This document shows, in pieces, positions 31,398 to 40,114 of a stretch of 64,000 bases of DNA. Under the pieces are notes generated by a model, which did not search any database, was not told where the DNA came from, and saw nothing but the letters and a program-made list of their open reading frames with translations. Origin of the DNA: Dehalobacter sp. 12DCB1 (GTDB taxonomy: Bacteria > Bacillota > Desulfitobacteriia > Desulfitobacteriales > Syntrophobotulaceae); assembly GCF_004343605.1 (NCBI RefSeq), contig NZ_POSF01000005.1, forward strand, positions 36,669 through 100,668. Direction: 5' to 3'. Within the stretch, counting starts at the first letter, position 1. Each line of letters opens with the position of its first letter. Made by a program: the position numbers and the translations under genes.

Positions 31398-32371
31398 GAA
31401 CCTTTAGCAAACAGCGTTTTTCCCATGCTGCTCACGGCTCTGCCTCTTCCGTCATTCTTTGCCTGATACATCAGACGATCGACATCGTCGATGAGCTTGG
31501 AGCATGAGGACAAAGCATAACTCACATTGTCAACATAAAGGATGCCCGAGCTGAACGTGATCGGCATGTCCAGGGCCTCGGAATAATAGCTCTCAAGCGC
31601 CTCATGAATTCGTTTCAGTATTTGTGTTGCCTGCCGCTCATCCGTTTCATTAAAAACAAAGACGAATTCTTCACCACCGAAACGGCCTAAAAGATCGCTT
31701 TTGCGGATATATCTTCTCGAAATATCCGCAAAAACTTTCAATATTTCATCCCCGGTTATGTGGCCGTATCGGCTGTTTATTTCCTTAAAACTATCAAAAT
31801 CAATCAAGGCGATGGTGAATCGGTAGCACCCCCCGTTTGATTCCAGCAGATTCTGCACAGCTTCCATCAAACTGAATTTATTCATCGTTTTTGTAGGCAA
31901 GTCAAGCAAGAGCCTTTTCCTCAACTGTATTTCCCGCTGCTTTAATTCGGTGACATCCGCGAAAGAGAGCGCAAAGAATCGTCTGTTGCAATATGTAATT
32001 GGATTTCCGTTTAACTGGAACCATTTTTTTCGATAATGATTATTCCAATGAAAACAGTATTGGCTCACATAGTTTTCAATCGGGATATTGTTTCGCCGGA
32101 TTTCCTCCATCGCATTTAAGATACCGCAGTTAAAGCAGTTTTTGCCTTTGCCGCAGCCGGAACTATTATTCCGGAGTTCCCTGCAAAAAAAGGCGCGGCC
32201 GAACGGCAGTCCTATAATGTCATATGGCTTTGATCTGAAATACTCAAACATTCGGTTGTTTGCAAATACAATATTCAGGTGTTCATCCACTAAAATCTGC
32301 CCTGCAAACGAATAAAAAAAAACATCCTGAAAAAGAGATTCATTTTCTTTGAAAACGAATTCGCTGCTCAT
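31394..32371 (-). CDS. PAS-GGDEF diguanylate cyclase
   Basis: 325 residues. N-terminal PAS domain (about 10-120) with a notable Cys group (FFCRELR, then CGKGKNCFNC) that could bind a metal or sense redox. The GGDEF domain follows (about 155-315), with GRFGGEEFVF as active site and an RKSD I-site five residues before it, so product inhibition is expected. It should make c-di-GMP from two GTP. ATG 32371 chosen (RBS CAGGAAA); GTG 32386 is an alternative. No EAL or HD-GYP partner is in the window. Confidence 0.88.
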   Translation of the reverse strand: MSSEFVFKENESLFQDVFFYSFAGQILVDEHLNIVFANNRMFEYFRSKPYDIIGLPFGRAFFCRELRNNSSGCGKGKNCFNCGILNAMEEIRRNNIPIENYVSQYCFHWNNHYRKKWFQLNGNPITYCNRRFFALSFADVTELKQREIQLRKRLLLDLPTKTMNKFSLMEAVQNLLESNGGCYRFTIALIDFDSFKEINSRYGHITGDEILKVFADISRRYIRKSDLLGRFGGEEFVFVFNETDERQATQILKRIHEALESYYSEALDMPITFSSGILYVDNVSYALSSCSKLIDDVDRLMYQAKNDGRGRAVSSMGKTLFAKGS

Positions 32372-32424
32372 CGGTTTTCCTGCCACTCGATCACCCGATA
32401 TCCTTTCTTAACAGAAATCTGCTT

Positions 32425-32814
32425 TCATCCATTTTCGCTTGCGCATGCTGAAACGAAGTCCAATATTTTATAGACATCCTCCTTTTGCGCCGGCTTACGC
32501 AATATTTTCAAGGGAGCAGCTGACATAAATGCATATTGCGTATCAGACGCTGTAACAAACACAATATGGCAATCCCGATCGTATTGCCTGACATGCAGGG
32601 CGATATCAACTCCGGTCAGTTTTTTCATGCGGTTATCCAAAAAGAAAACATCAAAGTATTTCTTGTCCCGGTCGAATGTTTCAAGAAGCTCTTCGCCACT
32701 GCCAAATTCGCACAGATTAAATTTTATGTTCTTTTCCGCTTCGTAAGTATGTATCATTTCAGCCAGGACCTCGCGCAATATAGGCATGTCGTCGCATATG
32801 GCAATGTTAATCAA
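32425..32814 (-). CDS. Stand-alone receiver (CheY-like) protein
   Basis: 129 residues, TTG start at 32814. Acidic pocket ICDDMP and phospho-acceptor Asp in FDVFFLDNRMKK, Thr/Ser in VFVTAS, Lys in LRKPAQK. It looks like the receiver of a LytTR-type regulator without the output domain. Followed 53 bases later by the PAS-GGDEF gene, so it may control c-di-GMP synthesis. No histidine kinase gene is in the window. Confidence 0.8.
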   Translation of the reverse strand: MINIAICDDMPILREVLAEMIHTYEAEKNIKFNLCEFGSGEELLETFDRDKKYFDVFFLDNRMKKLTGVDIALHVRQYDRDCHIVFVTASDTQYAFMSAAPLKILRKPAQKEDVYKILDFVSACASENG

Positions 32815-32959
32815 TAGATTCGTCCTCCAGGTTAACAGCTTTGATTTTATCTATGCAAGAAGCACACATAACTTTATTCTCAAAAAGGTGCATGTCGTCT
32901 TTTGAATCACAGAAAATACGGCTCTTGCCCTGTTTATCAGCAAAGTATTCTCTGTGCAT
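32807..32959 (-). CDS. Possible 50-aa Cys-containing small protein
   Basis: Frame from ATG 32959 overlaps the start of the receiver gene by 8 bases. Sequence includes FCDSKDDMHLFENK and CASCIDKIKAV, so a C...CxxC arrangement as in tiny zinc proteins. A strong -10 box lies just before the ATG, so the mRNA would be leaderless or start inside it. Weak support. Confidence 0.35.
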   Translation of the reverse strand: MHREYFADKQGKSRIFCDSKDDMHLFENKVMCASCIDKIKAVNLEDESID

Positions 32960-32961
32960 CC

Positions 32962-32990
32962 ATTATAGTATTCTTTGCGCTGATTTTCAA
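32962..32990 (-). promoter_or_regulatory. Sigma-A-type promoter for the receiver/GGDEF operon
   Basis: Minus strand TTGAAA (32985-32990), 17-base spacer, TATAAT (32962-32967). Transcription would begin near 32955 and cover the receiver and GGDEF genes. Confidence 0.65.
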
Positions 32991-33036
32991 GTCATTCTGT
33001 ATTCTTTAAGATAACTATAAGGGAGGCTGAAAGAAT

Positions 33037-33372
33037 ATGATATTAGACGGAAAAGAACTTGGGGCGGCAATCAAGGCTGCCCGTATAGACAACAAACTAA
33101 CGCAGGAGAAACTGGCGGAGATGATAAACGTGGCTTCTGTTCACATCAAGCAGGTCGAAGCCGGGAGCAGAAAGCCGTCCGTTGACCTTCTTTTTAAGAT
33201 CGCCATAACATTGAATATGTCAGTGGATACGGTATTCTTCCCGGAAAGGCTGGACGGCCAGGAATTGCTACAAAAAATCATACGAAAACTGAATATCTGC
33301 TCTTTGCATCAACTGCATGTAGTTTATACCACAGTCAACGCTATGACGGAAAACCCTGAAAATTTAGTCTGA
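33037..33372 (+). CDS. XRE-family HTH regulator
   Basis: 111 residues, RBS GGGAGG before ATG 33037. LGAAIKAARIDNKLTQEKLAEMI and HIKQVEAGSRKPSVDLLFKIA form a classic helix-turn-helix; the C-terminal 40 residues are helical. Divergent from the receiver/GGDEF operon across a short region with a strong promoter, so it may repress that operon and itself. Confidence 0.82.
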   Translation: MILDGKELGAAIKAARIDNKLTQEKLAEMINVASVHIKQVEAGSRKPSVDLLFKIAITLNMSVDTVFFPERLDGQELLQKIIRKLNICSLHQLHVVYTTVNAMTENPENLV

Positions 33373-33448
33373 AGCATTATTGTTAGGCAAATAGATCGAT
33401 CTCAAATGGCTGCAATCGGCAGTTTATAATTTAATATCACATCAATAT

Positions 33449-33482
33449 AAAAAAGTGGGAACCTGCCGGTTCTCACTTTTTT
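33449..33482 (+). terminator. Rho-independent terminator before virD4
   Basis: 15-bp stem (33449-33463 with 33468-33482, one mismatch), TGCC loop; A run before and T run after allow action on both strands. Confidence 0.8.
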
Positions 33483-33515
33483 AATGTCAATTTGAAAAAA
33501 GAAGGAGGCAATCAT

Positions 33516-35327
33516 ATGCAGGGATCACAAATAATTACCCTTATTTCTGCAGGTGTAATCATGTTCGTCGTACTCGGCGGGCTCTCCCTTTTGGCACATT
33601 ACTATACCCTTAACGGAATCAAATCAAAAACGGTCGGCGATGGCCAGCACGGTACCGCCCGATTTGCTTCAAAGGGGGAAATCAAAAAGACCTATAAGCA
33701 TATCCCGTTCGAGCCGGAGGCGTGGCGCAAGGGCAAGAATCGTCCGGAAGCCCAGGGCATCATCCTCGGCAGCACCGGCCGAAAGAACGAGGTCACGGCG
33801 TTGGTGGACACCGACGACGTCCATACGCTCATGATCGGCGCGTCCGGTGTTGGCAAGACGGCGTTCTTCTTATATCCGAACCTCGAATATGCCTGCGCGA
33901 CGAAAATGAGCTTTCTCTGCACCGATACCAAGGGGGATCTTTATCGCAACTATGGCGGCATCGCCCGTGACTACTACGGATACAATATCGCAGTGATTGA
34001 TCTCCGCAACCCCACAAGGAGCGACGGCAATAATATGCTACATCTTGTCAACCGTTATATGGATATCTACCGCAAGGATGAAAATAACCTTGCGGCAAAG
34101 GCAAAGGCAGAGAAATACGCCAAAATAATCAGTAAGACGATCATCAATTCCTCCGGCAACAGTGCGGCGTTCGGTCAGAACGCCTTTTTTTATGACGCTG
34201 CCGAGGGGTTGCTGACCTCCGTGATCCTGCTCCTTGCCGAATATCTGCCGCCCACCGAGGACGATCCGCGAGAGCGCCGCCACATCATCAGCGTGTTCAA
34301 GATGGTGCAGGATCTCCTGGCCCCGAGCCGGATCAAAGGCAAGAATCAGTTCCAGCTTCTGATGGATAAGCTCCCGCCCGATCACAAGGCGCGCTGGTTC
34401 GCCGGCGCCGCGCTCAACTCCGCGGAGCAGGCGATGGCGTCGGTCATGTCCACCGTGCTCTCCCGCCTCAATGCTTTCATCGACAGCGAGATGGAGCAGA
34501 TACTCTGCTTTGACTCGGCGGTCGACGCGGAGCGGTTCTGCAACGAAAAGACCGCCGTCTTCATTGTGCTGCCCGAAGAAGATCTGACCAAGTATTTCAT
34601 GGTCAGCCTCATGATCCAGCAGTTTTACAGAGAAATCCTCTCGGTGGCCGACGAGCAGGGCGGCAAGCTCAAAAACCGTGTGGTGTTTTACTGCGACGAG
34701 CTGGGCACGATCCCGCCCATTGAGTCGCTGGAGCTTATTTTCAGCGCCTCCCGCTCTCGCCGCCTCATGATGGTACCGATCATCCAGAGCTTTAGTCAGC
34801 TTCAAAAGAACTATGGTAAAGAAGGCTCGGAGATCATCATTGATAACTGCCAGGATACCATCTTCGGAGGTTTCGCGCCTCAAAGCCAGACCGCAGAGGT
34901 GTTATCCAAAGCCCTCGGCAGCCGCACAGTCATGAGCGGCAGCATCAGCCGGGGCAAAAACGATCCGAGCCAATCCCTCCAGATGATGGAGCGGCCGCTG
35001 CTTACACCGGACGAACTCAAGAGCATGCCAAAAGGCTGGTTTGTGGTCATGAAGACCGGTACACATCCCATGCAGACCCGTCTACGGCTTTTCCTCGATT
35101 GGGGTATCACCTTCGGGGAGCCGTACTCTGTCCCTGAAAAAGCACAACGCAAGGTGGCCTACGCTGACAAAACAGAGCTGGAACAGAGCATCATCCGCCG
35201 CCACATCGCCTGCGTATGCGAAGAAGAAGCGGAGCCGCCCGAGGATGCGGTTAAAGGCGGTATATCCCATACCCCGGCGCCGGAGGCTGATGGTGGTGCC
35301 TCCCAGCGTCGCCAAATTCGGACATAG
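33516..35327 (+). CDS. VirD4/TraG-type coupling protein
   Basis: 603 residues from ATG 33516 (RBS AAGGAGGCA). One N-terminal transmembrane helix (about 8-30), then the TraG/TraD ATPase with Walker A IGASGVGKTAFF (~res. 107) and Walker B VVFYCDELGTIPPI (~388). It links the relaxase-DNA complex to the secretion channel. Only one N-terminal helix is evident, where many VirD4 proteins have two. The winged-helix gene follows 12 bases later. Confidence 0.9.
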   Translation: MQGSQIITLISAGVIMFVVLGGLSLLAHYYTLNGIKSKTVGDGQHGTARFASKGEIKKTYKHIPFEPEAWRKGKNRPEAQGIILGSTGRKNEVTALVDTDDVHTLMIGASGVGKTAFFLYPNLEYACATKMSFLCTDTKGDLYRNYGGIARDYYGYNIAVIDLRNPTRSDGNNMLHLVNRYMDIYRKDENNLAAKAKAEKYAKIISKTIINSSGNSAAFGQNAFFYDAAEGLLTSVILLLAEYLPPTEDDPRERRHIISVFKMVQDLLAPSRIKGKNQFQLLMDKLPPDHKARWFAGAALNSAEQAMASVMSTVLSRLNAFIDSEMEQILCFDSAVDAERFCNEKTAVFIVLPEEDLTKYFMVSLMIQQFYREILSVADEQGGKLKNRVVFYCDELGTIPPIESLELIFSASRSRRLMMVPIIQSFSQLQKNYGKEGSEIIIDNCQDTIFGGFAPQSQTAEVLSKALGSRTVMSGSISRGKNDPSQSLQMMERPLLTPDELKSMPKGWFVVMKTGTHPMQTRLRLFLDWGITFGEPYSVPEKAQRKVAYADKTELEQSIIRRHIACVCEEEAEPPEDAVKGGISHTPAPEADGGASQRRQIRT

Positions 35328-35339
35328 GAGGCTGATTAT

Positions 35340-35600
35340 ATGAGTTATTTTGATACTATCTATACCGAGGAACTTCCTCACAGGGCAAAAGCCATATATA
35401 TGTATCTCAAGGACAGGTCGAACCGTACCGGCGAGTGCTGGCCGGGGATCAATACGATTGCCGCCGACCTCGGCTTGTCCCGCAGCACGGTCAAACGTGC
35501 GATTCGTGATTTAACACAGCGCGGCTTCTTGAAAAAGGAGCCGCGCTACCGTGAGAACGGAAGCAACAGCTCCAATCTTTATCTGGTTAAAAAAATGTGA
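35340..35600 (+). CDS. Winged-helix (replication-initiator-like) protein
   Basis: 86 residues, RBS AGGAGGCTGATT before ATG 35340. AKAIYMYLKDRSNRTGECWP and GLSRSTVKRAIRDLTQRGFL match the helix-turn-helix domain shared with RepA-N/phage replication initiators. Short and lacking further domains, so more likely a regulator. Confidence 0.75.
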   Translation: MSYFDTIYTEELPHRAKAIYMYLKDRSNRTGECWPGINTIAADLGLSRSTVKRAIRDLTQRGFLKKEPRYRENGSNSSNLYLVKKM

Positions 35601-35741
35601 TAGCGCGGACGAGCGAAAAAATATACCCTTCCGCCAAGGGGATAGTGCAACTTTTTGCTGACCCGACCTGCGGTTCATGATGACCCTACTTGAAGGCCCC
35701 ACCCTAACAAAGAGCTATATCATCAGAGAAAGAACAAGAAA

Positions 35742-36452
35742 TTAGTTTATCCTTCCAACACGGGGATTGAAGCGATATCCAACCCCCCAGACAGTTTCAA
35801 AATATGACGCTTCATCTATTGCGCCCAACTTTTTACGAAGGCCTTGAATATGAAAACGGACAGTATCATCAGGGTTAAAAACCGATTCGGAATCCCATAT
35901 TTGGTCATATATCTGTACCCTTGTCAGCACTTGGAGGGGATGTCGCGCAAACAAATATAGTATGTCAAATTCTTTTTTTGTCAGTTCCAGCCGCTGCCCC
36001 TTGAGTACAACAATGCGGTATTGGGGATCAATAAGGAGCTCTAACCCAAACACTAAGGTATATATATTATCAGCATCATTACGAAGCTCTATGTATCGCC
36101 TAATGAGAGCTTCTGCACGTGCAACGCACTCCTCTACTTCAAATGGCTTAGAGAGAACATCATCGGCTCCGCTTTTTAATGCTCTTACTTTATCTGCAGT
36201 ACTGGCGTTCGCGGAAAGGATCAATATGGGAACCGGTTTTGAATGTCGCATTATTTTTAACATGGTTAAATCAGCTGTTTCTAAAAGTAGAAAATCCATG
36301 ATGACAAGACAGTATTGATGTTTCATAAAGTTGTCCAATCCATTCTGGTAGGAGAGTTCATAATGAACATCAGTTAATTCATTTTCAAGATTGTTTTTAA
36401 TAAGGCGACAAATTTTTAGGTCATCATCAATGATTAAAATACTTTTCCTCAT
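35742..36452 (-). CDS. OmpR/PhoB-family response regulator (orphan)
   Basis: 236 residues from ATG 36452 (RBS AAAGGAGGTCTTCCC); the frame to 36491 is not used. Receiver with IDDD pocket, Asp in VIMDFLLLE and Lys in LSKPFEVEE. C-terminal winged helix ELTKKEFDILYLFARHPLQV and GYRFNP. Such regulators bind tandem ~11-bp direct repeats; a four-fold 11-bp repeat occurs at 58172-58215. No sensor kinase is nearby. Confidence 0.88.
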   Translation of the reverse strand: MRKSILIIDDDLKICRLIKNNLENELTDVHYELSYQNGLDNFMKHQYCLVIMDFLLLETADLTMLKIMRHSKPVPILILSANASTADKVRALKSGADDVLSKPFEVEECVARAEALIRRYIELRNDADNIYTLVFGLELLIDPQYRIVVLKGQRLELTKKEFDILYLFARHPLQVLTRVQIYDQIWDSESVFNPDDTVRFHIQGLRKKLGAIDEASYFETVWGVGYRFNPRVGRIN

Positions 36453-36536
36453 GGGAAGACCTCCTTTCCAACAACTGTATTTTGCTATCACTCGACGAGT
36501 TTAACAAAATCTCTATTCAATCATCTACACATCTTT

Positions 36537-37235
36537 TCATAATGGAATCAACTTTGGCGGAGAAGAAACCATATCGTGCAGCTTTTGCATCCGCACATCC
36601 GTTTGTGCAATCACATCCGCATTGTCTTTTAATTCTTTTACGATTGCGTCTGTCTTTTTGTCACCCATCTTATAAACCATTTCATGCTCCAGCGTCGCCC
36701 AATAATCCATAGCGATGGTTCGGATTTGGATCTCGGCCTTTACACGCTCGGTCGTATTCGATAAAAATATAGGAACGGTCACAACGAGGTGCAGACTGCG
36801 GTAGCCATTTGGCTTGGGGTTTTGAATATAATCGGAGCGGCGGATAAGCTCAATATCGCTCTGAGCGGTCAGCAGGTTGGCGATCAGGTAGATATCATCA
36901 ATATAGGAGCAGACAACACGAATGCCGGCGATGTCGTCCAGATGCTCCTTTGCCGATTCAACGCTGATTTCGTGGTCTTTCCTGAGCAGCTTATCCATAA
37001 TACTTTTGGGTGTTTTGACCCTTGTTTTAATCTGCTGGATCGGATTCCGATCCATAGTGACTTTAAGCGCATCATTCAAGTTTTCAAGCCGGGTGGCAAT
37101 TTCACGGGCGACCGACAAATATGTGTTTTCCACGGCCAGGAAAGAACGAATGGCCTGTGCAATCTCATTGGGGATCAAATCCCCTGTAATTCCATCAAAC
37201 AGATATCTGGTTTTTGAAACATCAATATGCGGCAT
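36537..37235 (-). CDS. Small alarmone synthetase (RelA/SpoT synthetase domain)
   Basis: 232 residues from ATG 37235 (RBS AAAGGAAAG). Contains only the synthetase domain: HLDDIAGIRVVCSYIDDIY, YIQNPKPNGYRSLHLVV, EIQIRTIAMDYWATLEHE. Equivalent to RelQ/RelP, making (p)ppGpp from ATP and GDP/GTP without hydrolysis. C-terminal helix for tetramer contacts. Overlaps the degV-like gene by 14 bases, so it is at the end of that operon. Confidence 0.88.
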   Translation of the reverse strand: MPHIDVSKTRYLFDGITGDLIPNEIAQAIRSFLAVENTYLSVAREIATRLENLNDALKVTMDRNPIQQIKTRVKTPKSIMDKLLRKDHEISVESAKEHLDDIAGIRVVCSYIDDIYLIANLLTAQSDIELIRRSDYIQNPKPNGYRSLHLVVTVPIFLSNTTERVKAEIQIRTIAMDYWATLEHEMVYKMGDKKTDAIVKELKDNADVIAQTDVRMQKLHDMVSSPPKLIPL

Positions 37236-38088
37236 GGCTTTCCTTTCTGCTCCTGCGTTTAAATAGAATGCCGAGCGTATTGGGTCCGCAATGGTTCGCA
37301 ACCGTGCATCCCGTTCGGGTTTCAATGACCTCGTCAAATTGGGCATATTGACAAATAACCTCTCTTATTTTTGCAACGGTCTGCGCGGAACACATGGGAT
37401 GTGTGATAAACACCCTGCTATAGTCGATGTCTTGTTTGATATACAGCCTGTCTTTTACATAGTGTTCAAGACAGCGTTCAAAATTTCCCCTGTATTTTTT
37501 CCCGACTTTCATTTTTCCGTCAACGACTTCAATGCATGGCTTTATCTGAAGCAATCTTGCTCCGATGGCTTCAAGCCCTGAACAGCGCCCACCCTTATGC
37601 AAATAATCCAGACGGTCAATCACAAAGCTTGCGTCCACTTTAGGAATCGTTGCCTCCAGCCTGCTGCAAATCTCCTCCGGCTCCAGACCATCCTTTGCCA
37701 TTGATGCGGCGTCATAAACGATATGCCCGCTTCCGCTGGAGAGGTTGCGCGAGTCAACCACATGAACATTCTTAAAACTCTGTGCCGCCTGAACCGCACT
37801 CTGATAACAGGAGGAAAAATCCGAGCCGATGCAGATATGAATGACCGCCTCGTTTTTCGGTGAAAACTCTGCAAAGAAATGCTCATATTCATAAACATTC
37901 ACGGCTGCGGTCTTGCATGTTTTTCCTTCCTCGTCCACATATCTGAATATGTCCGCAGGCGTGATGTCCACGCCGTCCCGAAATGCTTTGTCATCCACAA
38001 GAATGCAAAGTGGCATCAACGTAATGCCCCTATCGATTAAAATCTCGGGAGAGAGGTCACAGGTGCTGTCCGCGGTTATTTTAATCAT
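37222..38088 (-). CDS. DegV-family (FakB-like) fatty-acid binding protein 1
   Basis: 288 residues. MIKITADSTCDLSPEIL and the FITHPMCSAQTV and CTVANHCGPNTLGI regions are standard DegV features. DegV/FakB proteins hold a fatty acid and present it to the kinase FakA for phosphorylation. No fakA gene is in the window. RBS AGGTG before ATG 38088. Confidence 0.87.
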   Translation of the reverse strand: MIKITADSTCDLSPEILIDRGITLMPLCILVDDKAFRDGVDITPADIFRYVDEEGKTCKTAAVNVYEYEHFFAEFSPKNEAVIHICIGSDFSSCYQSAVQAAQSFKNVHVVDSRNLSSGSGHIVYDAASMAKDGLEPEEICSRLEATIPKVDASFVIDRLDYLHKGGRCSGLEAIGARLLQIKPCIEVVDGKMKVGKKYRGNFERCLEHYVKDRLYIKQDIDYSRVFITHPMCSAQTVAKIREVICQYAQFDEVIETRTGCTVANHCGPNTLGILFKRRSRKESHAAY

Positions 38089-38093
38089 GTTCG

Positions 38094-38345
38094 TTACACC
38101 TCTTTTGATCGGTTTTTTTCGCTTACCTCAACTTTCTCTTCATCAGGTATATATTCCAATATGTCTCCGGGCTGACAATTCAAAGTTTTACAAATTCTAT
38201 CCAAAGAAGAAAAACGAATCAGTTTGGCCCTATTTGATTTCAGGGTTGAAAGATTATATTTTGTAACGCCGGCCTTTTCCGCAAACACAGAAAAGGGAAT
38301 ATTTTTTTGCGATAATAGGCTTTCGAGCTTTACAGCAATGGGCAT
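38094..38345 (-). CDS. XRE-type HTH regulator
   Basis: 83 residues, Cro/CI-type HTH (VFAEKAGVTKYNLSTLKSNRA; SLDRICKTLNCQPGDILEYI). RBS AAAGGAGAG. Lies just upstream of, and same strand as, the degV/alarmone genes and probably regulates them. Confidence 0.82.
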   Translation of the reverse strand: MPIAVKLESLLSQKNIPFSVFAEKAGVTKYNLSTLKSNRAKLIRFSSLDRICKTLNCQPGDILEYIPDEEKVEVSEKNRSKEV

Positions 38346-38382
38346 GGCAACCGCTCTCCTTTAAATAATCCACCAGGCAGGA

Positions 38383-39153
38383 TCAATCCTTTTTATCCGT
38401 AGTCAACACTATGCTTCTCAGTTTTTGCCACGCATCGTTATACCTTAAAGACTTCAATTTCGGAAAGGCGCGGACAAGCCTGGTGTCCTGGAATCTGCCT
38501 ACATTGATCAGCTTTTTGATTCGCTCGTTATAAAACTCGCTCTCTTCAAACTTGTCAAACAGAGCGTTTTTCAAGTCTCCCGCGCGTTTTGTGTATTGAT
38601 CTATGAAACGATCAAGGGCAGACTGGATTTCCGCCAGCCTGCCGTTGAGATGAAGCAAGTGCCGCACCGTGATATATAAATCAAGCATGACGACAAGAAA
38701 AATGATAACGGCGGCAGAAACCAGCGTCCAATCGGGCAACTGATTTGTAAGACCGCCGACAAAGGGATGAATATACTTTATCAGCAGCACCGACAGGATG
38801 CCGAAAACCACCGCCCCCAGCAGGCTGACCCGGCCCTGAAAGTTGACGCGATGGTTGGAATAATCCCACCATTTCGCATGAAACAGCGTTTCAAGCAACA
38901 CGGCTGTAATATATTCGACCGTACAGGTTAAAATCATGCCGGCAAAAAACAGAATAATGACATTGTCCGTTCTCTGATCCAAAACAAATATGGAAGCCAA
39001 AGCCCCAAAACCATATACCGGACAGATCGGGCCATTCAAAAATCCTCGATTCACAAGTCTGCGTTCATCTATGGAACAAATGGCGGATTCATAAGCCCAT
39101 CCCAAAAAGCTATAGGTAATCAGCCACAAAAAATACTGTGATAAAAAAATCAA
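38383..39153 (-). CDS. Predicted membrane protein of the ABC-transporter type IV (CmpB-like) family
   Basis: About 256 residues. FLGWAYESAICSIDERRLVNRGFLNGP, split as FLGWAYE and NRGFLNGPICPVYGFG, is the family hallmark; 5-6 transmembrane helices, then a charged helical C-terminal domain. TTG 39153 is preferred since GAGGTGG lies 6 bases before it. Despite the family name, no transport activity is established. Confidence 0.78.
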   Translation of the reverse strand: MIFLSQYFLWLITYSFLGWAYESAICSIDERRLVNRGFLNGPICPVYGFGALASIFVLDQRTDNVIILFFAGMILTCTVEYITAVLLETLFHAKWWDYSNHRVNFQGRVSLLGAVVFGILSVLLIKYIHPFVGGLTNQLPDWTLVSAAVIIFLVVMLDLYITVRHLLHLNGRLAEIQSALDRFIDQYTKRAGDLKNALFDKFEESEFYNERIKKLINVGRFQDTRLVRAFPKLKSLRYNDAWQKLRSIVLTTDKKD

Positions 39154-39187
39154 ACAACGCCACCTCAATAATTTATTTCATTGGGTC

Positions 39188-39647
39188 TATTTACTTTTGA
39201 ACTTGTCTCCATAAAAAAACAAATGGAATGTTTCTACAACACAGCAGCATTTGTCTACCATGCAGACACCAATGTTTCCTTATATTTTGGAAGTCTGACT
39301 GCCAACGGCCACCTGTGCGTTTGAATAATGTCCCGCTCGACTATATTGAGCCAAAAATAGCTCTCCGCATTTTCAAGCACCGCTTTGGAATACGAAAGTC
39401 CGTGCAATCCATGGTCGTAAGGGAAAAAATCATGCAGCAGCGCGCCTCTGATGACGCTTCTGCAATTGAAGCCCTTTCCCAACCGGCTGCAAAGCAGGTA
39501 ACTGTAATATGCGACCGCCACACTGTGTCTGAAGCAGGTTGTATTACCATGCCGCTTATAGCGGTCAAGCTGCAAAACCTGTTCGCAATTGAGAATATCT
39601 TTTATGCACTCATTAAAATACATACGCTGCTCCTGCGATAAGGTCAC
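39188..39647 (-). pseudogene. HD-domain protein 1, frameshifted at the 3' end
   Basis: 130 intact residues with HSVAVAYYSYLL and ALLHDFFPYD (HD pair) and RLPKYKETLVSAW, then a stop. In the next frame MVDKCCCVVETF continues the expected sequence, so one frameshift near 39255-39262 cut off the C-terminal ~25 residues. The paralogue at 50414 is intact (KYKETCIVIAADKYCAFMEIF). GTG 39647 start with AAGGTGAG upstream. Metal-dependent phosphohydrolase fold; activity may survive if the tail is dispensable. Confidence 0.7.
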
Positions 39648-39694
39648 AAAATCTCACCTTCAGCAAACACATTCGATCTTAGGGACAGTAAAAA

Positions 39695-40087
39695 TCATGT
39701 TTTCTTTGTAAACTCCGTATGGCATTTAAAACAGGTGATGGCGACTTTTCCTTTTCCTCTTGGCACGCGCAGCTTTTGTTTGCAATTCGGGCATCTAAAA
39801 TATTTATAGTTCTGAAAGTCTTTAAAATCTCTGCGTTTTTCATTAAAGTAAGAATACACAGGGCTTAACAACATCATAAATTTATAGTTTTCAAGCCTGC
39901 GCTTTTCTATCTGTTTTGACAGCGTTCTGTAAATGCACACCCCCAATGGAGCAAAGCTTAAATACGTTATTTGTATCCGGCCGCTAAATTCGGCTGCCAC
40001 AATCAGCGGAAAAGATAATACGAGCAGCAACATTGAAAGCTGATCGCATCCGTATCGCCCGGCCATCAATTTTTTAAGCCAGTTCAT
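39695..40087 (-). CDS. Membrane protein with C-terminal zinc ribbon
   Basis: 130 residues: two transmembrane helices (about 18-55), basic stretch, then a zinc-ribbon CPNCKQKLRVPRGKGK...CFKCH (two CxxC knuckles). Unknown role. Confidence 0.7.
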   Translation of the reverse strand: MNWLKKLMAGRYGCDQLSMLLLVLSFPLIVAAEFSGRIQITYLSFAPLGVCIYRTLSKQIEKRRLENYKFMMLLSPVYSYFNEKRRDFKDFQNYKYFRCPNCKQKLRVPRGKGKVAITCFKCHTEFTKKT

Positions 40088-40114
40088 ACGATTTTCTCTT
40101 CTTTCATTTACCGA

